Assembly: GCA_017470525.1 (NCBI GenBank)
Contig: JAFUYM010000063.1
Location: 1-48,890 of the forward strand
Source of the DNA: Bacteroidaceae bacterium
GTDB lineage: Bacteria; Bacteroidota; Bacteroidia; Bacteroidales; Bacteroidaceae
Reading direction: 5' to 3'
Length of the DNA: 48,890 nt
The translations under genes and the position numbers were made by a program. The notes below the pieces were generated by a model, which was not told the DNA's origin, did no database searches, and worked only from the letters and a program-made list of their open reading frames with translations. Below, in pieces: positions 40,725 to 48,823 of this stretch (positions are counted from its first letter, which is position 1; every line of letters begins with the position of its first letter).

Positions 40725-41453
40725 ATGAAACGTATCATCTTCCTATTCGCATGCATGACCTTTGCCATTCAACTCTGCACAATGGCACAGACACAGAACC
40801 GTATAATGACTCCCACAGATTCGCTCCAACAGGAACTGAAGGCACAAATCAAGGTGGCAAAAGACAAGGTGCGCGCCAGCCGCACCCAACTGAGAGCCGA
40901 CGAACGAGAAGTGACCAAACTGACCCGCGACCTGGAACGTGCCCGCCGACAGGCAATGAAAGAAAAACTTGCCATGCGCAAGGCGAAAGCCAAGGGAAAG
41001 ACATACACACCAAAAACTGTTAGCGTCAGAAAGGAACGCCCGCAGACAAAGAAACCTGTGGCAGAAAAGACTAAAGCAACTCAAAAAGAGGTAGAGTCTG
41101 CTCAAACACAGGTAGAAGAAGTAACCCCGAAAGAGACGAAAGCCAAGGAAACTAAAATTAAAGAAACGAAAGCCAAGGTAGCCAAGGAAACTAAGGTGAA
41201 AGAAGCCAAGGTAAAGGAGCCTAAAGAAACCGAGGCAGAAGAAGCCACAGTGAAGGAAGCAAAAGAGACGAAGGTAAAGGAACCCAAAGAAACCAAGGTG
41301 AAAGAACCCAAAGAAGCCAAGGTAAAAGAACCTAAGGCTAAAAAAGAAAAGGCATCGGCTGCCAAGAAAAGCAAGGATGTGAAAGTCAGTGTCAGACGCA
41401 AGCGAGACATGAAGGACGACGCTGAAGAAAATGAGGAAGAAGAGGAGGAATAA
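40725..41453 (+). CDS. Exported Lys/Glu-rich repeat protein
   Basis: A 242-aa protein with a signal peptide (MKRIIFLFACMTFAIQLCTMAQ). Residues 30-90 form a highly charged coiled-coil stretch rich in Lys, Arg and Glu. Residues about 130-205 are a low-complexity repeat around KVKEPKET/KVKEPKEA with a period near eight. The C-terminus is acidic (a run of Glu). No known domain is recognised. Such a protein could be periplasmic and bind an acidic polymer or the wall, but that is a guess. The long antisense frames opposite it are products of the repeat. A weak hairpin follows the stop. Confidence 0.75.
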   Translation: MKRIIFLFACMTFAIQLCTMAQTQNRIMTPTDSLQQELKAQIKVAKDKVRASRTQLRADEREVTKLTRDLERARRQAMKEKLAMRKAKAKGKTYTPKTVSVRKERPQTKKPVAEKTKATQKEVESAQTQVEEVTPKETKAKETKIKETKAKVAKETKVKEAKVKEPKETEAEEATVKEAKETKVKEPKETKVKEPKEAKVKEPKAKKEKASAAKKSKDVKVSVRRKRDMKDDAEENEEEEEE

Positions 41454-41465
41454 CAAAACAAAAAG

Positions 41466-41482
41466 TCCTTATATTGTAAGGA
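41466..41482 (+). terminator. Weak hairpin after the Lys/Glu repeat gene
   Basis: TCCTTA pairs with TAAGGA across five bases; the following T run is short, so this is a tentative terminator. Confidence 0.35.
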
Positions 41483-41552
41483 TTTCAAGAACATGTAACC
41501 TCCTTACAAACCCCTGAAACATGACGGGAAAGGGTCTTTTAGGTTTTTGTTG

Positions 41553-41560
41553 TACCTTTG
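41553..41560 (+). promoter_or_regulatory. Promoter of the GH98-like gene
   Basis: TACCTTTG matches TAnnTTTG and lies 27 bases before the chosen ATG. Confidence 0.65.
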
Positions 41561-41587
41561 CAACGAAAACCTAAATTTTTTTTCAAT

Positions 41588-44500
41588 ATGATACAAAAAA
41601 TCTTTACCCGTATGATGATGGTGATGCTGCTAATGGTGGCATCGCAAAGTGTGTCGGCTCAAGAACGCCGACCCATTGATTCCCAACACCCTCTTTGGCT
41701 CGTCCACATCGATGTGTGGAATAGTGCCGACCCTCAGAAAATCATCGACTTGATTCCCGACGACATCAAGCCGTATGTATGTATGAACCTGTCGCTCTCC
41801 TGCCAGTACGACACCGACACGGAGATGTACCGCATGCCCCGCTACGCTGTGCGCACCTACAAATCGTGGGCAACGGTTTGTCAGGCGAATGGCATGTGGT
41901 TCACCTGCCAGCCAGCCAGTGGCGGTCACACCCACATTCAGGATGACGACCTTGCCACCTTCGAGTATTTCTTCAAGACCTACCCCAACTTCCTCGGCTG
42001 GAACTATGCCGAGCAGTTCTGGGGCTTTGACGTGGCTGGCAACAAGAGTTCAAGCACCCCTGCCAATCGTTGGGCTTTGTTTGCCAAACTGGTGGAGATG
42101 TCGCACCAATACGGTGGCTTCCTGACCGTCAGTTGGTGTGGTGGCACCTACCACATGAACACGAACCCCATTGCCGAACTGAAGCGCGACAAGAACTTCT
42201 TGGCGGCTTGCCAGAAATATCCCGAAGCCATCCTATTCCTTTATAAATACACCCATGCCGGCTGCTTCTACAACAACGAGAGTGTCTGCTGGGGACCTTT
42301 CATCTCAGGTCTGACCAAGAACTACGGCGTTCGCTACGACAACTGCGGATGGAACGACACGATGAACAAACTGCTGGGCGAGAAGCACGGCAAGAAATAC
42401 CCTGGCAGTGCGGGCATCGGCACCGTGATGGAGCAGACCTGTGTGAATGGTGGTGCCGTGTGGGACGGTCCCGAATTGATTTGGAGCGGCGAGTGCTTCC
42501 AAAATCAGAATGACTCCCAGGTGGATGGTTACACACGACGCAACTGGGCGACCTTCCCCAACTTCAGAGGCATCTGGCTCGACATGTGGCGTAAGATTAT
42601 CGACGGAACCATGTACATCCCCACTCGCGAAGAGGTGGTGGAGAAGACGAAGATTGTGGTCATCAACGACAAGGCTGACGACTACACGGCGTGGGACGAC
42701 CTCTACAACGGGCTTTACCTGCAAACCGACCCCTTCAATCAGAAAAAGGAGTGGCAATGGAACTACGGACAGTGGTACAACAATCTGTGCTACTTCAAAT
42801 CGACCGGCCGCTACGGGGCAGTGCCCATCGTGACAGGGCTCTATGAGGACTTGGCAAAAAAGATTCCTGTGCAAGTGAAAAAATCCAACTACACTTCACG
42901 CTGGAACACACAAGCGAAAAAACAAGCTGATTTCAACGCACAATATCCCGAAGTGAGCACGGGCGACCTGTATGTGAACCGCTACAAGAACCAATTGGTC
43001 ACTTACACTCCTTACACCTACATGAACGAAAAGAAGACCGCCACAGCAAAGATTCCGCTCCAGTACAACACCTGCGAAAGCCTCGAACTGACTTGGGGAA
43101 AACTGAGCGGTGGCATCATCCGCGAATACAGCGACCACATCGACTTCTATCTGAACAACTACCGCAACGACACCACCACACAGGTGCTCGACAAGATTGT
43201 GGTGGTTGGTGCAACGGAAGAACCCACCTATACAGTGACCAAACGTACGCTTGCCACTCATTCGACCACAAAGGAATGGGATGCTGAGACTGGAACTTTC
43301 ACCCTCAACGTGAAGCACTTAGGCGCACTCGACGTGACCATCAACTGTGCCGGAACCGCCACCGAACGGAGCACCGACATGGCAAGTAGCACACCACTCA
43401 CAGCCGATCTGCCTAAGCAGCCTGAGGACTATGCAGGTGAAATCATCATCGAGGCAGAAAATCTGGACCGCAAGGATGTGGGAAGTGTTGCCCTGACCAA
43501 TTCTGGCTGGTGGGCACAGAACGTGAAGGACTTTGCCGGCATGGGCTACATCGATTTAGGCACCAAGAGCACAGCAGCCCTTCGTCATCAACTCAAACTG
43601 AAGAAGGCTGGAGATTATGACATCTATGTGCGCTATTGCAACTCCACAAAGGCAGGAAAAGTGAGAATCGCCGTCAATGGCACATCTTCCCTCGTGGATT
43701 TTGAGAAGACTCCTCTCAACGACTGGCGTTTGGCAAAAGTGAGTGCCACCCTGAAAGAGGGCAACAACACCTTCATTCTGACCAACACTGGCAGCGTGGG
43801 CATGTACATCGACCAAATCATCTACATGCCTGTGGACGCCGCTCCACAGAAATTTGCAGTCGCCGTGCGGGATGCCGAGAACGGAAAAGTGGAAGCCGAT
43901 GTGACCGAAGCGATGGAGGGAGAAACTGTCACCCTGACCATCACCCCCAACCCTGGCTGTCAGTTGAAAGAACTGCGAGTGGTCAATTCCGTCTATTTCA
44001 CAGAAGGAAAGACCATTCCAATAGAAGACCCAACGGCAGATGAAATCAAGTTTGCCATGTTCGATGACAACGTAACCATACAGCCAGTCTTTGTTGACAT
44101 GAGTACAGTTTATAAACTTGATTTCGGCAACAGTCTCAATGGCACCATTCCAGAGGGTTGGCGCGCCACACAAGAGAACAACGACGTGCATCAGTACCCT
44201 AACACCTACGGCTCCGGGGCTCGCGTCTTCACCGGATTCAAAGGTTACCAAGGCTCTGCCCTCTACTGGCGCAACAACAATGCCGAATTTGGCAAACAGA
44301 GTGCCTATCCGCTCAAACTGAGCGTTGGCTCTTACAAACTCACCTTCGCTCAGGCAGCATGGAAGGAGTCACCCCGCTACAAAGTGCAGATTCTCAATGC
44401 CAGCGGAAGAGTCATTGCTGAGTCCAGCATCTACACGGCTACTCCGAACGCCAATGGCAGCACTGTTGCCAATGTCAGCAGCGCCAAGACTTACGAACTG

Positions 44501-44767
44501 CCATTTGATATTACGACAGCAGGCAACTATACCATCCGCTTTGTCAACATGACGACAGGCGGTACCTTCCAAGAGTTCCTCCTGTTGGAATGCCGTATCA
44601 ACACCGTTGTGAAAGAGGAACCTGACGGCATTGCCGGCATCTCCACCGACAGCAGAAATGCCATCTCCATCTATAGTCCAGCAGGTGTGAAACTCAATGC
44701 CTTGCAGCCAGGTGTGAACATCATCCGAGAGGCAAATGGCAAGACACGGAAAGTGTTTGTGAAGTGA
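41588..44767 (+). CDS. GH98-like endo-glycoside hydrolase, multidomain
   Basis: A 1059-aa secreted enzyme. After the signal peptide the catalytic region begins HPLWLVHIDVWNSADPQKII, which recalls the GH98 family (endo-galactosidases acting on blood-group glycans and endo-xylanases in Bacteroides). Conserved acidic candidates are E142 in NYAEQFWGF, D251 in YDNCGWND and E296 in GPELIWSGEC. A GH98 C-terminal beta domain spans about 440-600. A CBM6/35-like domain starts EIIIEAENLDRKDVG near 620, and further beta domains follow to a terminal SIYSPAGVKLNAL segment resembling a C-terminal secretion or sorting domain. The open frame begins at a TTG inside the promoter; the ATG at 41588 is the real start. 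Substrate remains open between xylan and host-type glycans. Confidence 0.75.
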   Translation: MIQKIFTRMMMVMLLMVASQSVSAQERRPIDSQHPLWLVHIDVWNSADPQKIIDLIPDDIKPYVCMNLSLSCQYDTDTEMYRMPRYAVRTYKSWATVCQANGMWFTCQPASGGHTHIQDDDLATFEYFFKTYPNFLGWNYAEQFWGFDVAGNKSSSTPANRWALFAKLVEMSHQYGGFLTVSWCGGTYHMNTNPIAELKRDKNFLAACQKYPEAILFLYKYTHAGCFYNNESVCWGPFISGLTKNYGVRYDNCGWNDTMNKLLGEKHGKKYPGSAGIGTVMEQTCVNGGAVWDGPELIWSGECFQNQNDSQVDGYTRRNWATFPNFRGIWLDMWRKIIDGTMYIPTREEVVEKTKIVVINDKADDYTAWDDLYNGLYLQTDPFNQKKEWQWNYGQWYNNLCYFKSTGRYGAVPIVTGLYEDLAKKIPVQVKKSNYTSRWNTQAKKQADFNAQYPEVSTGDLYVNRYKNQLVTYTPYTYMNEKKTATAKIPLQYNTCESLELTWGKLSGGIIREYSDHIDFYLNNYRNDTTTQVLDKIVVVGATEEPTYTVTKRTLATHSTTKEWDAETGTFTLNVKHLGALDVTINCAGTATERSTDMASSTPLTADLPKQPEDYAGEIIIEAENLDRKDVGSVALTNSGWWAQNVKDFAGMGYIDLGTKSTAALRHQLKLKKAGDYDIYVRYCNSTKAGKVRIAVNGTSSLVDFEKTPLNDWRLAKVSATLKEGNNTFILTNTGSVGMYIDQIIYMPVDAAPQKFAVAVRDAENGKVEADVTEAMEGETVTLTITPNPGCQLKELRVVNSVYFTEGKTIPIEDPTADEIKFAMFDDNVTIQPVFVDMSTVYKLDFGNSLNGTIPEGWRATQENNDVHQYPNTYGSGARVFTGFKGYQGSALYWRNNNAEFGKQSAYPLKLSVGSYKLTFAQAAWKESPRYKVQILNASGRVIAESSIYTATPNANGSTVANVSSAKTYELPFDITTAGNYTIRFVNMTTGGTFQEFLLLECRINTVVKEEPDGIAGISTDSRNAISIYSPAGVKLNALQPGVNIIREANGKTRKVFVK

Positions 44768-44800
44768 AAAATGAAAATAAGGTAAAAGTGAAAAGTGAAA
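44763..44800. repeat. AGTGAAA heptamers starting at the GH98 stop
   Basis: AGTGAAA (44763-44769) and AATGAAA, then ATAAGGT, then AGTGAAA twice (44787-44800). The GH98 stop TGA lies inside the first unit. The mirrored array at 44858-44895 contains the stop codon of the convergent transporter gene. Confidence 0.85.
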
Positions 44801-44857
44801 AATTTGCTACCGCACTTGTTGGTCATTCTGTTGGCTTACTGCTGCGGTAGCAAATTT
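44800..44857. terminator. Bidirectional hairpin terminator (hairpin family copy 2)
   Basis: A perfect 15-base stem (44800-44814 with 44843-44857), core TTTGCTACCGCA, with a 28-base loop, flanked on both sides by AGTGAAA-type heptamers. Together the inverted repeat extends over about 130 bases between two convergent genes. The stem core and part of the flank match the ferredoxin terminator at 20152-20200. Confidence 0.8.
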
Positions 44858-44889
44858 TTCACTTTTCATTTTTCACTTTTACCTTATTT

Positions 44890-46272
44890 TCACTTTAATG
44901 CAAGAAACTGGAACACACCCATTTGGTCGAGAAGCACCAGCCCGATGGCGAGTGGTGCGATGTAACGCAAAGAGAAGACCAGCAGTTTGAAATAAGGAGC
45001 CTTCAAGTCGCCTCCGTTGCTGAGTTCATCATGATAGAGTTTGCGGTCTAACACCCAACCTGCAAAGATGCTGATGAGCATACCGCCAATCGGTAGCAGG
45101 ATTCTGCCCGAAAGGTCATCGAAGATGGAGAAGATGTTACGGTCAAACAACTTCACATCGCTCAAAGGCCCGAAAGACAAAGAGCACAATGTGCCCAACA
45201 CCAGAATCGACACAGTGACCAACGTAGCACCCCTCTTGCGCGACATGCCGAACTCCTCGGTCACGTATGCCGTTGCCACTTCATGCAGTGAAATTGCACT
45301 GGTCAGCGCAGCCACAAACAGCAGGAAATAAAATAACGTGGAGAACACCACAGCCAGCACAGAACCGTCACCCAACGCCTGTTGGAACACGTTCGGCAGC
45401 GACACAAATGTCAGGCTCGCCCCCACCCCGACTTCGTTCGGGTCCATACCGATGTTGAACACCGACGGAAAAATGATAAAACCTGCCATGATGGCTATCA
45501 AGGTATCAATCACCGCCACATTCACGGCAGACTTGGCAAGCGGTGTCTTCTTGTCAAAATAACTGGCATACGTACACAGACAGCCCATCGCCAGACTCAA
45601 CGAATAGAACGCCTGTCCCATCGCCTCCAGAACAACGGTGCTGTTCACCTTGCTCCAATCGGGTCTGAGCAGGAACTCGATGCCTTGCGAAGCCCCAGGG
45701 AGAGAAACGGAACAGATTGCCAAAAAGACCGTGATGACAAACAAGGTCGGCATCATCAACTTAGCGGACTTCTCAATGCCCGACTGCACACCACGAGTAA
45801 TCACATAATGAATCACACCAATGAACACTAACAGCCAAAGCGTCGGCATCCACGGATTGGAAACGAAACCATTGAAAATCGTCTCGTACTCCCTTGCTGG
45901 CACCTCATAGAAAGCGTTGGTGACGGAGAGGAACGTGTAGTGCATCGTCCATGCTCCCACCACCACATAATAACACAGGATGAACCAGCCCGTGAACACA
46001 CCCATACGACCGACCCACTTCCACGGCGAACCGTTCGACACAATGCGGAACGCGCCTGCCGTGTTAGCATGCGTGTAACGACCTATCAGAAATTCACTAA
46101 TCATGATAGGCAACCCTAACGCCAAGATGCACAGCACATAAATGATGATGAACGCGGCACCACCATTCTGCCCTGTTTCAATCGGGAAACGCCACACATT
46201 GCCCAACCCCACAGCCGAACCAGCCGCCGCGAGGATGGCACCTACCTTTGACCCGAAATTTTCTCGTTCCAT
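44890..46272 (-). CDS. NSS family sodium-dependent transporter
   Basis: A 460-aa inner-membrane transporter of the neurotransmitter:sodium symporter (LeuT) family, importing an amino acid or similar solute with Na+. The hallmark N-terminus FGSKVGAILAAAGSAVGLGNVWRFP contains the unwound part of helix 1 (here more than 20 residues are not written out in one run elsewhere), followed by NGGAAFIIIYV, EFLIGRY and about 11 helices. TM6-like GQAFYSLSLAMGCL completes the substrate site. Its start overlaps the end of the VanZ-like gene by 31 bases, so they form one transcript. The substrate cannot be read. Confidence 0.93.
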   Translation of the reverse strand: MERENFGSKVGAILAAAGSAVGLGNVWRFPIETGQNGGAAFIIIYVLCILALGLPIMISEFLIGRYTHANTAGAFRIVSNGSPWKWVGRMGVFTGWFILCYYVVVGAWTMHYTFLSVTNAFYEVPAREYETIFNGFVSNPWMPTLWLLVFIGVIHYVITRGVQSGIEKSAKLMMPTLFVITVFLAICSVSLPGASQGIEFLLRPDWSKVNSTVVLEAMGQAFYSLSLAMGCLCTYASYFDKKTPLAKSAVNVAVIDTLIAIMAGFIIFPSVFNIGMDPNEVGVGASLTFVSLPNVFQQALGDGSVLAVVFSTLFYFLLFVAALTSAISLHEVATAYVTEEFGMSRKRGATLVTVSILVLGTLCSLSFGPLSDVKLFDRNIFSIFDDLSGRILLPIGGMLISIFAGWVLDRKLYHDELSNGGDLKAPYFKLLVFSLRYIAPLAIGLVLLDQMGVFQFLALK

Positions 46273-46628
46273 AATTTATTAAATAAGAAAGAAATGAGGA
46301 GACCCAATGCTGCGCCTATTGCATCAGCCTCAAAATCAATCCAATCTCCCGAACGGCAAGTAGTCCAGTATGCCTGCACCAATTCCATCAGTCCACCCAA
46401 CAGCATCGGATAAACAAACATCAGAATCCAGAACACACGTGACATATCCCCTTTGTTCCTCGCCACGCGGTCAAACCACATCACAAAAGCCAAGCCTCCA
46501 TACATCACCATGTGTACCCACTTGTCAATCAGCGGGAAATCACTCAGTGGCGCATGTTCAGGTATCGGAATGATGCTGAGCACCACAATCGCCACGGTCA
46601 CAAGAATTGTCAATACATAATCTTTCAT
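46242..46628 (-). CDS. VanZ-like membrane protein
   Basis: A 128-aa membrane protein with about four hydrophobic segments and the VanZ-family motifs DKWVHMVMYGGLAF and the C-terminal SGDWIDFEADAIGAALG. VanZ-like proteins affect sensitivity to glycopeptides in some organisms, but for most family members the function is unknown. It lies upstream of and overlaps the NSS transporter gene. Confidence 0.88.
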   Translation of the reverse strand: MKDYVLTILVTVAIVVLSIIPIPEHAPLSDFPLIDKWVHMVMYGGLAFVMWFDRVARNKGDMSRVFWILMFVYPMLLGGLMELVQAYWTTCRSGDWIDFEADAIGAALGLLISFLFNKLWNEKISGQR

Positions 46629-46682
46629 CTTTCACAATGAGTTTTTCTAATTAGACGAATCTGCACAATACCGCAAGCAGTT

Positions 46683-46722
46683 ACGAATGAAAACGAAATT
46701 CGTTCAGTTCGGTTCATTCGTT
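46683..46722. repeat. Altered, inverted copy of the ACGAAT repeat with hairpin
   Basis: ACGAATGAA at 46683-46691 faces TTCATTCGT at 46713-46721. The sequence belongs to the same family as the repeats at 21562 and 33203, read on the minus strand. It lies between the CYTH and VanZ-like genes. Confidence 0.6.
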
Positions 46723-47222
46723 GTTGGCCCTTCAAACTCCACTTCGTCCTTCCACAACTTGTAAGGTCGGCGAAGCATGTATTTATTATAATAATGATAA
46801 TCGCCCGTCACCTCCTTGCCCAAGAAATCAGGCTTCTCATACGACTCATCCTCACTTTCCAACTCAATCTCCGCCATCACCAGCCCCTCGTTGTCGCCAA
46901 AAAACTCATCCACCTCAATGATATGCTTCCCATTCTTCACCAAATACCGGTCCTTGTTCACACGCCCCGGCATGCACAACCCCATCATTTCACGCGCATC
47001 CTCCAACGAAATCTCCGTTTCGAATTCATACCGTCCGAACTCTCCCTTCCTCGGAGCACCCTTGATAGTCAGATACCCTTTGTCATCACGGATTCTGACC
47101 CTCACCGTGCGTCCAGGCTCCGTAGCAAAATACCCCTGCTCAATGTGAGTCTTGCTATAAGCCAACGACTTAAATGAGTCGTCCTTGACTAAGAACTTTC
47201 TTTCTATCTCCCGATGTCCCAT
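46704..47222 (-). CDS. CYTH domain protein (triphosphate tunnel enzyme family)
   Basis: A 172-aa cytoplasmic protein of the CYTH superfamily, which contains tripolyphosphatases, thiamine triphosphatases and class IV adenylate cyclases. The ExExK signature is EIERK (E5, E7, K9). Other tunnel residues are suggested by TVRVRIRDDKGYLTIKG, RYEFETEI, and EVDEF. Bacterial members of this length are mostly inorganic tripolyphosphatases; the actual substrate is not readable. It probably leads its own transcript. Confidence 0.9.
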   Translation of the reverse strand: MGHREIERKFLVKDDSFKSLAYSKTHIEQGYFATEPGRTVRVRIRDDKGYLTIKGAPRKGEFGRYEFETEISLEDAREMMGLCMPGRVNKDRYLVKNGKHIIEVDEFFGDNEGLVMAEIELESEDESYEKPDFLGKEVTGDYHYYNKYMLRRPYKLWKDEVEFEGPTTNEPN

Positions 47223-47234
47223 ATTTCTGCTCTT

Positions 47235-47359
47235 TTACGCTTCGCGCCTTTAGAAAAATAAGAACCTTAGCTCGGCGTAGCCAAAAAACAAAATAATATA
47301 AAATATTTTTTCTTGTTTTCTTTTGCCTTTTTTTGTTTTTCTAAAGGCGCGAAGCGTAA
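47235..47359. repeat. 24-base perfect inverted repeat around a 77-base core
   Basis: Arms 47235-47258 and 47336-47359 are perfect reverse complements containing ACGCTTCGCGCCTTTAG. The core is AT-rich with poly-T tracts. It fills the gap between prfB and the CYTH gene and ends three bases from the prfB stop. The wide loop and lack of a terminal U run argue against a simple terminator; a small mobile element is possible. Confidence 0.85.
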
Positions 47360-47362
47360 TTC

Positions 47363-48475
47363 TTATTCCTCCGTTGCAAACTCCATCAGGTAAGCCTTGA
47401 TGAAACCATCCAGTTTTCCGTCCATCACACCACCCACATCACTCGTCTGATAGTTCGTGCGGTGATCCTTCACACGGCGGTCGTCAAACACATACGAACG
47501 GATCTGGCTGCCCCACTCAATCTTCTTCTTTCCAGCCTCCACCTTTGCCTGTTCAGCCATGCGGTGCTGCAACTCCTTGTCATACAACATCGAGCGGAGC
47601 AGACGCAACGCATTCTCCTTGTTTTTCGGCTGGTCACGCGTCTCCGTGTTCTCAATGAGGATTTCCTCTTCCTCACCCGTGTAAGGGTCTTTATACTGAT
47701 ATCTCAGACGCACACCCGACTCCACCTTATTCACATTCTGACCACCGGCACCGCTGCTTCGGAAGGTGTCCCACGAAATGCGCGCCTGCTCAATCTCCAC
47801 ATTGATGGTGTCATCGACCAGCGGTGTGACAAACACGCTGGCAAACGAAGTCATGCGCTTGCCCTGTGCATTGTAGGGGCTGACGCGCACCAGCCGGTGC
47901 ACACCGCTCTCACCCTTCAGGTAGCCATACGCCATGTCACCCGCAATCTCCATCGTCACCGTCTTGATGCCCGCATCTTCACCGTCTTGGAAGTTACTGA
48001 TGGTCACCTTGTAGCCATGCTGCTCCGCATACCGCTGATACATTCTCATCAGCATCTGCGCCCAGTCCTGCGCCTCCGTGCCGCCAGCACCCGCATTAAT
48101 CTTCAGCACCGCATCCATATTGTCCGCCTCGCCTTGCAGCATATTCTTCAGTTCCAAATCCTCAATCAGTTTCAGAGCCGTGGCATAATACCCATCCACC
48201 TCCGCCTCCGTCGTCATCTCCTCCCTGTAGAAGTCAAAAGCCACCTCCGTATCGTCCGTAGCCGCCTTCACCTCATTGTAGCCGTCAATCCAGCGTTTCA
48301 GAGTCTTCACCTTCTTCATCTGCGCCTCAGCCGCTTTCTGGTCATCCCAGAACCCCGGAGCCTGAGTCCTCAGTTCCTCTTCCTCCACCTCTATCAGTTT
48401 CTGGTCAATCTGCAAATAACGGTGGAGCGCCGCCGTTCTGTCCTTAATGTCCTTCAGTTGTTCTGCTGTAATCAT
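47363..48475 (-). CDS. prfB: Peptide chain release factor 2
   Basis: A 370-aa class I release factor that reads UGA and UAA and triggers peptide release on the ribosome. The catalytic GGQ is in SSGAGGQNVNKV (Q246). The codon-recognition tripeptide position is SPY (S199-P200-Y201) instead of the usual SPF. The N-terminal segment RYLQIDQK is encoded without the in-frame TGA frameshift site that many bacteria use to autoregulate RF2. The start at 48475 (MITAEQLKDIKDRT) follows a TACCTTTG promoter; the open frame further upstream runs through that promoter and is not coding. Confidence 0.95.
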   Translation of the reverse strand: MITAEQLKDIKDRTAALHRYLQIDQKLIEVEEEELRTQAPGFWDDQKAAEAQMKKVKTLKRWIDGYNEVKAATDDTEVAFDFYREEMTTEAEVDGYYATALKLIEDLELKNMLQGEADNMDAVLKINAGAGGTEAQDWAQMLMRMYQRYAEQHGYKVTISNFQDGEDAGIKTVTMEIAGDMAYGYLKGESGVHRLVRVSPYNAQGKRMTSFASVFVTPLVDDTINVEIEQARISWDTFRSSGAGGQNVNKVESGVRLRYQYKDPYTGEEEEILIENTETRDQPKNKENALRLLRSMLYDKELQHRMAEQAKVEAGKKKIEWGSQIRSYVFDDRRVKDHRTNYQTSDVGGVMDGKLDGFIKAYLMEFATEE

Positions 48476-48494
48476 AACTTTTTGATTTTGGGTG

Positions 48495-48502
48495 CAAAGG
48501 TA
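48495..48502 (-). promoter_or_regulatory. prfB promoter
   Basis: CAAAGGTA reads TACCTTTG on the minus strand, about 20 bases from the start codon. Confidence 0.7.
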
Positions 48503-48596
48503 GTGAAAATTTTGATTAAGTGAGAGAAAAAATAAATTTATTTGTGCTTTTCCGAACGTGAGCACTTCCGACAGATGCCAAAGGTACAGAAAAAAG

Positions 48597-48656
48597 AAGT
48601 GCTAAAAAACAGCCCAAATGTTTCAAAATTGAAAGTATGTTTCAAAATCAAAAGTG
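48597..48656. repeat. Short direct repeat ATGTTTCAAAAT
   Basis: ATGTTTCAAAATTGAAAG and ATGTTTCAAAATCAAAAG follow one another just upstream of the GTTACA boxes of the right-edge gene. Confidence 0.6.
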
Positions 48657-48657
48657 T

Positions 48658-48744
48658 GTTACAGGCACGATTTTGTTACAATTTGCCCTGTTACGGACTT
48701 TTTTCATGCTGACTATCAAAGGTTTGCATTTTCACCCTGTAACA
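48658..48744 (+). promoter_or_regulatory. Putative operator array before the right-edge gene
   Basis: GTTACA (48658-48663), GTTACA (48675-48680) 11 bases on, GTTAC (48690-48694), and the inverted box CCCTGTAACA (48735-48744). Order and spacing match the array upstream of the regulator/MG2 operon. Confidence 0.7.
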
Positions 48745-48772
48745 CACTCTTGCAGGATACACAGAAAATGCA

Positions 48773-48780
48773 TAACTTTG
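48773..48780 (+). promoter_or_regulatory. Promoter of the right-edge gene
   Basis: TAACTTTG with a -33 TTG (48750-48752) exactly 20 bases upstream. The -7 sequence is identical to that of the regulator/MG2 operon. Confidence 0.75.
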
Positions 48781-48823
48781 CCGTCGATTTCAAAATCACC
48801 ATCAACAAACAAACCTGAATCGC

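Noticed and set aside
40743-41456. 237-codon minus-strand frame opposite the Lys/Glu repeat gene
   Set aside because: Phe/Leu/Cys-rich complement of the repeat; it arises because the repeat lacks stop codons in that frame.
41558-41587. Upstream TTG start for the GH98-like gene
   Set aside because: The codon is part of the TACCTTTG promoter; a good signal peptide starts at 41588.
47235-47359. Ordinary intrinsic terminator of prfB
   Set aside because: The loop is 77 bases and no U run follows the second arm in the prfB direction, so the simple terminator reading was not adopted.
47462-48523. 353-codon open frame on the plus strand opposite prfB
   Set aside because: It lies entirely antisense to a highly conserved gene, has no family resemblance and is rich in Leu/His/Arg as expected from the complement of that gene.
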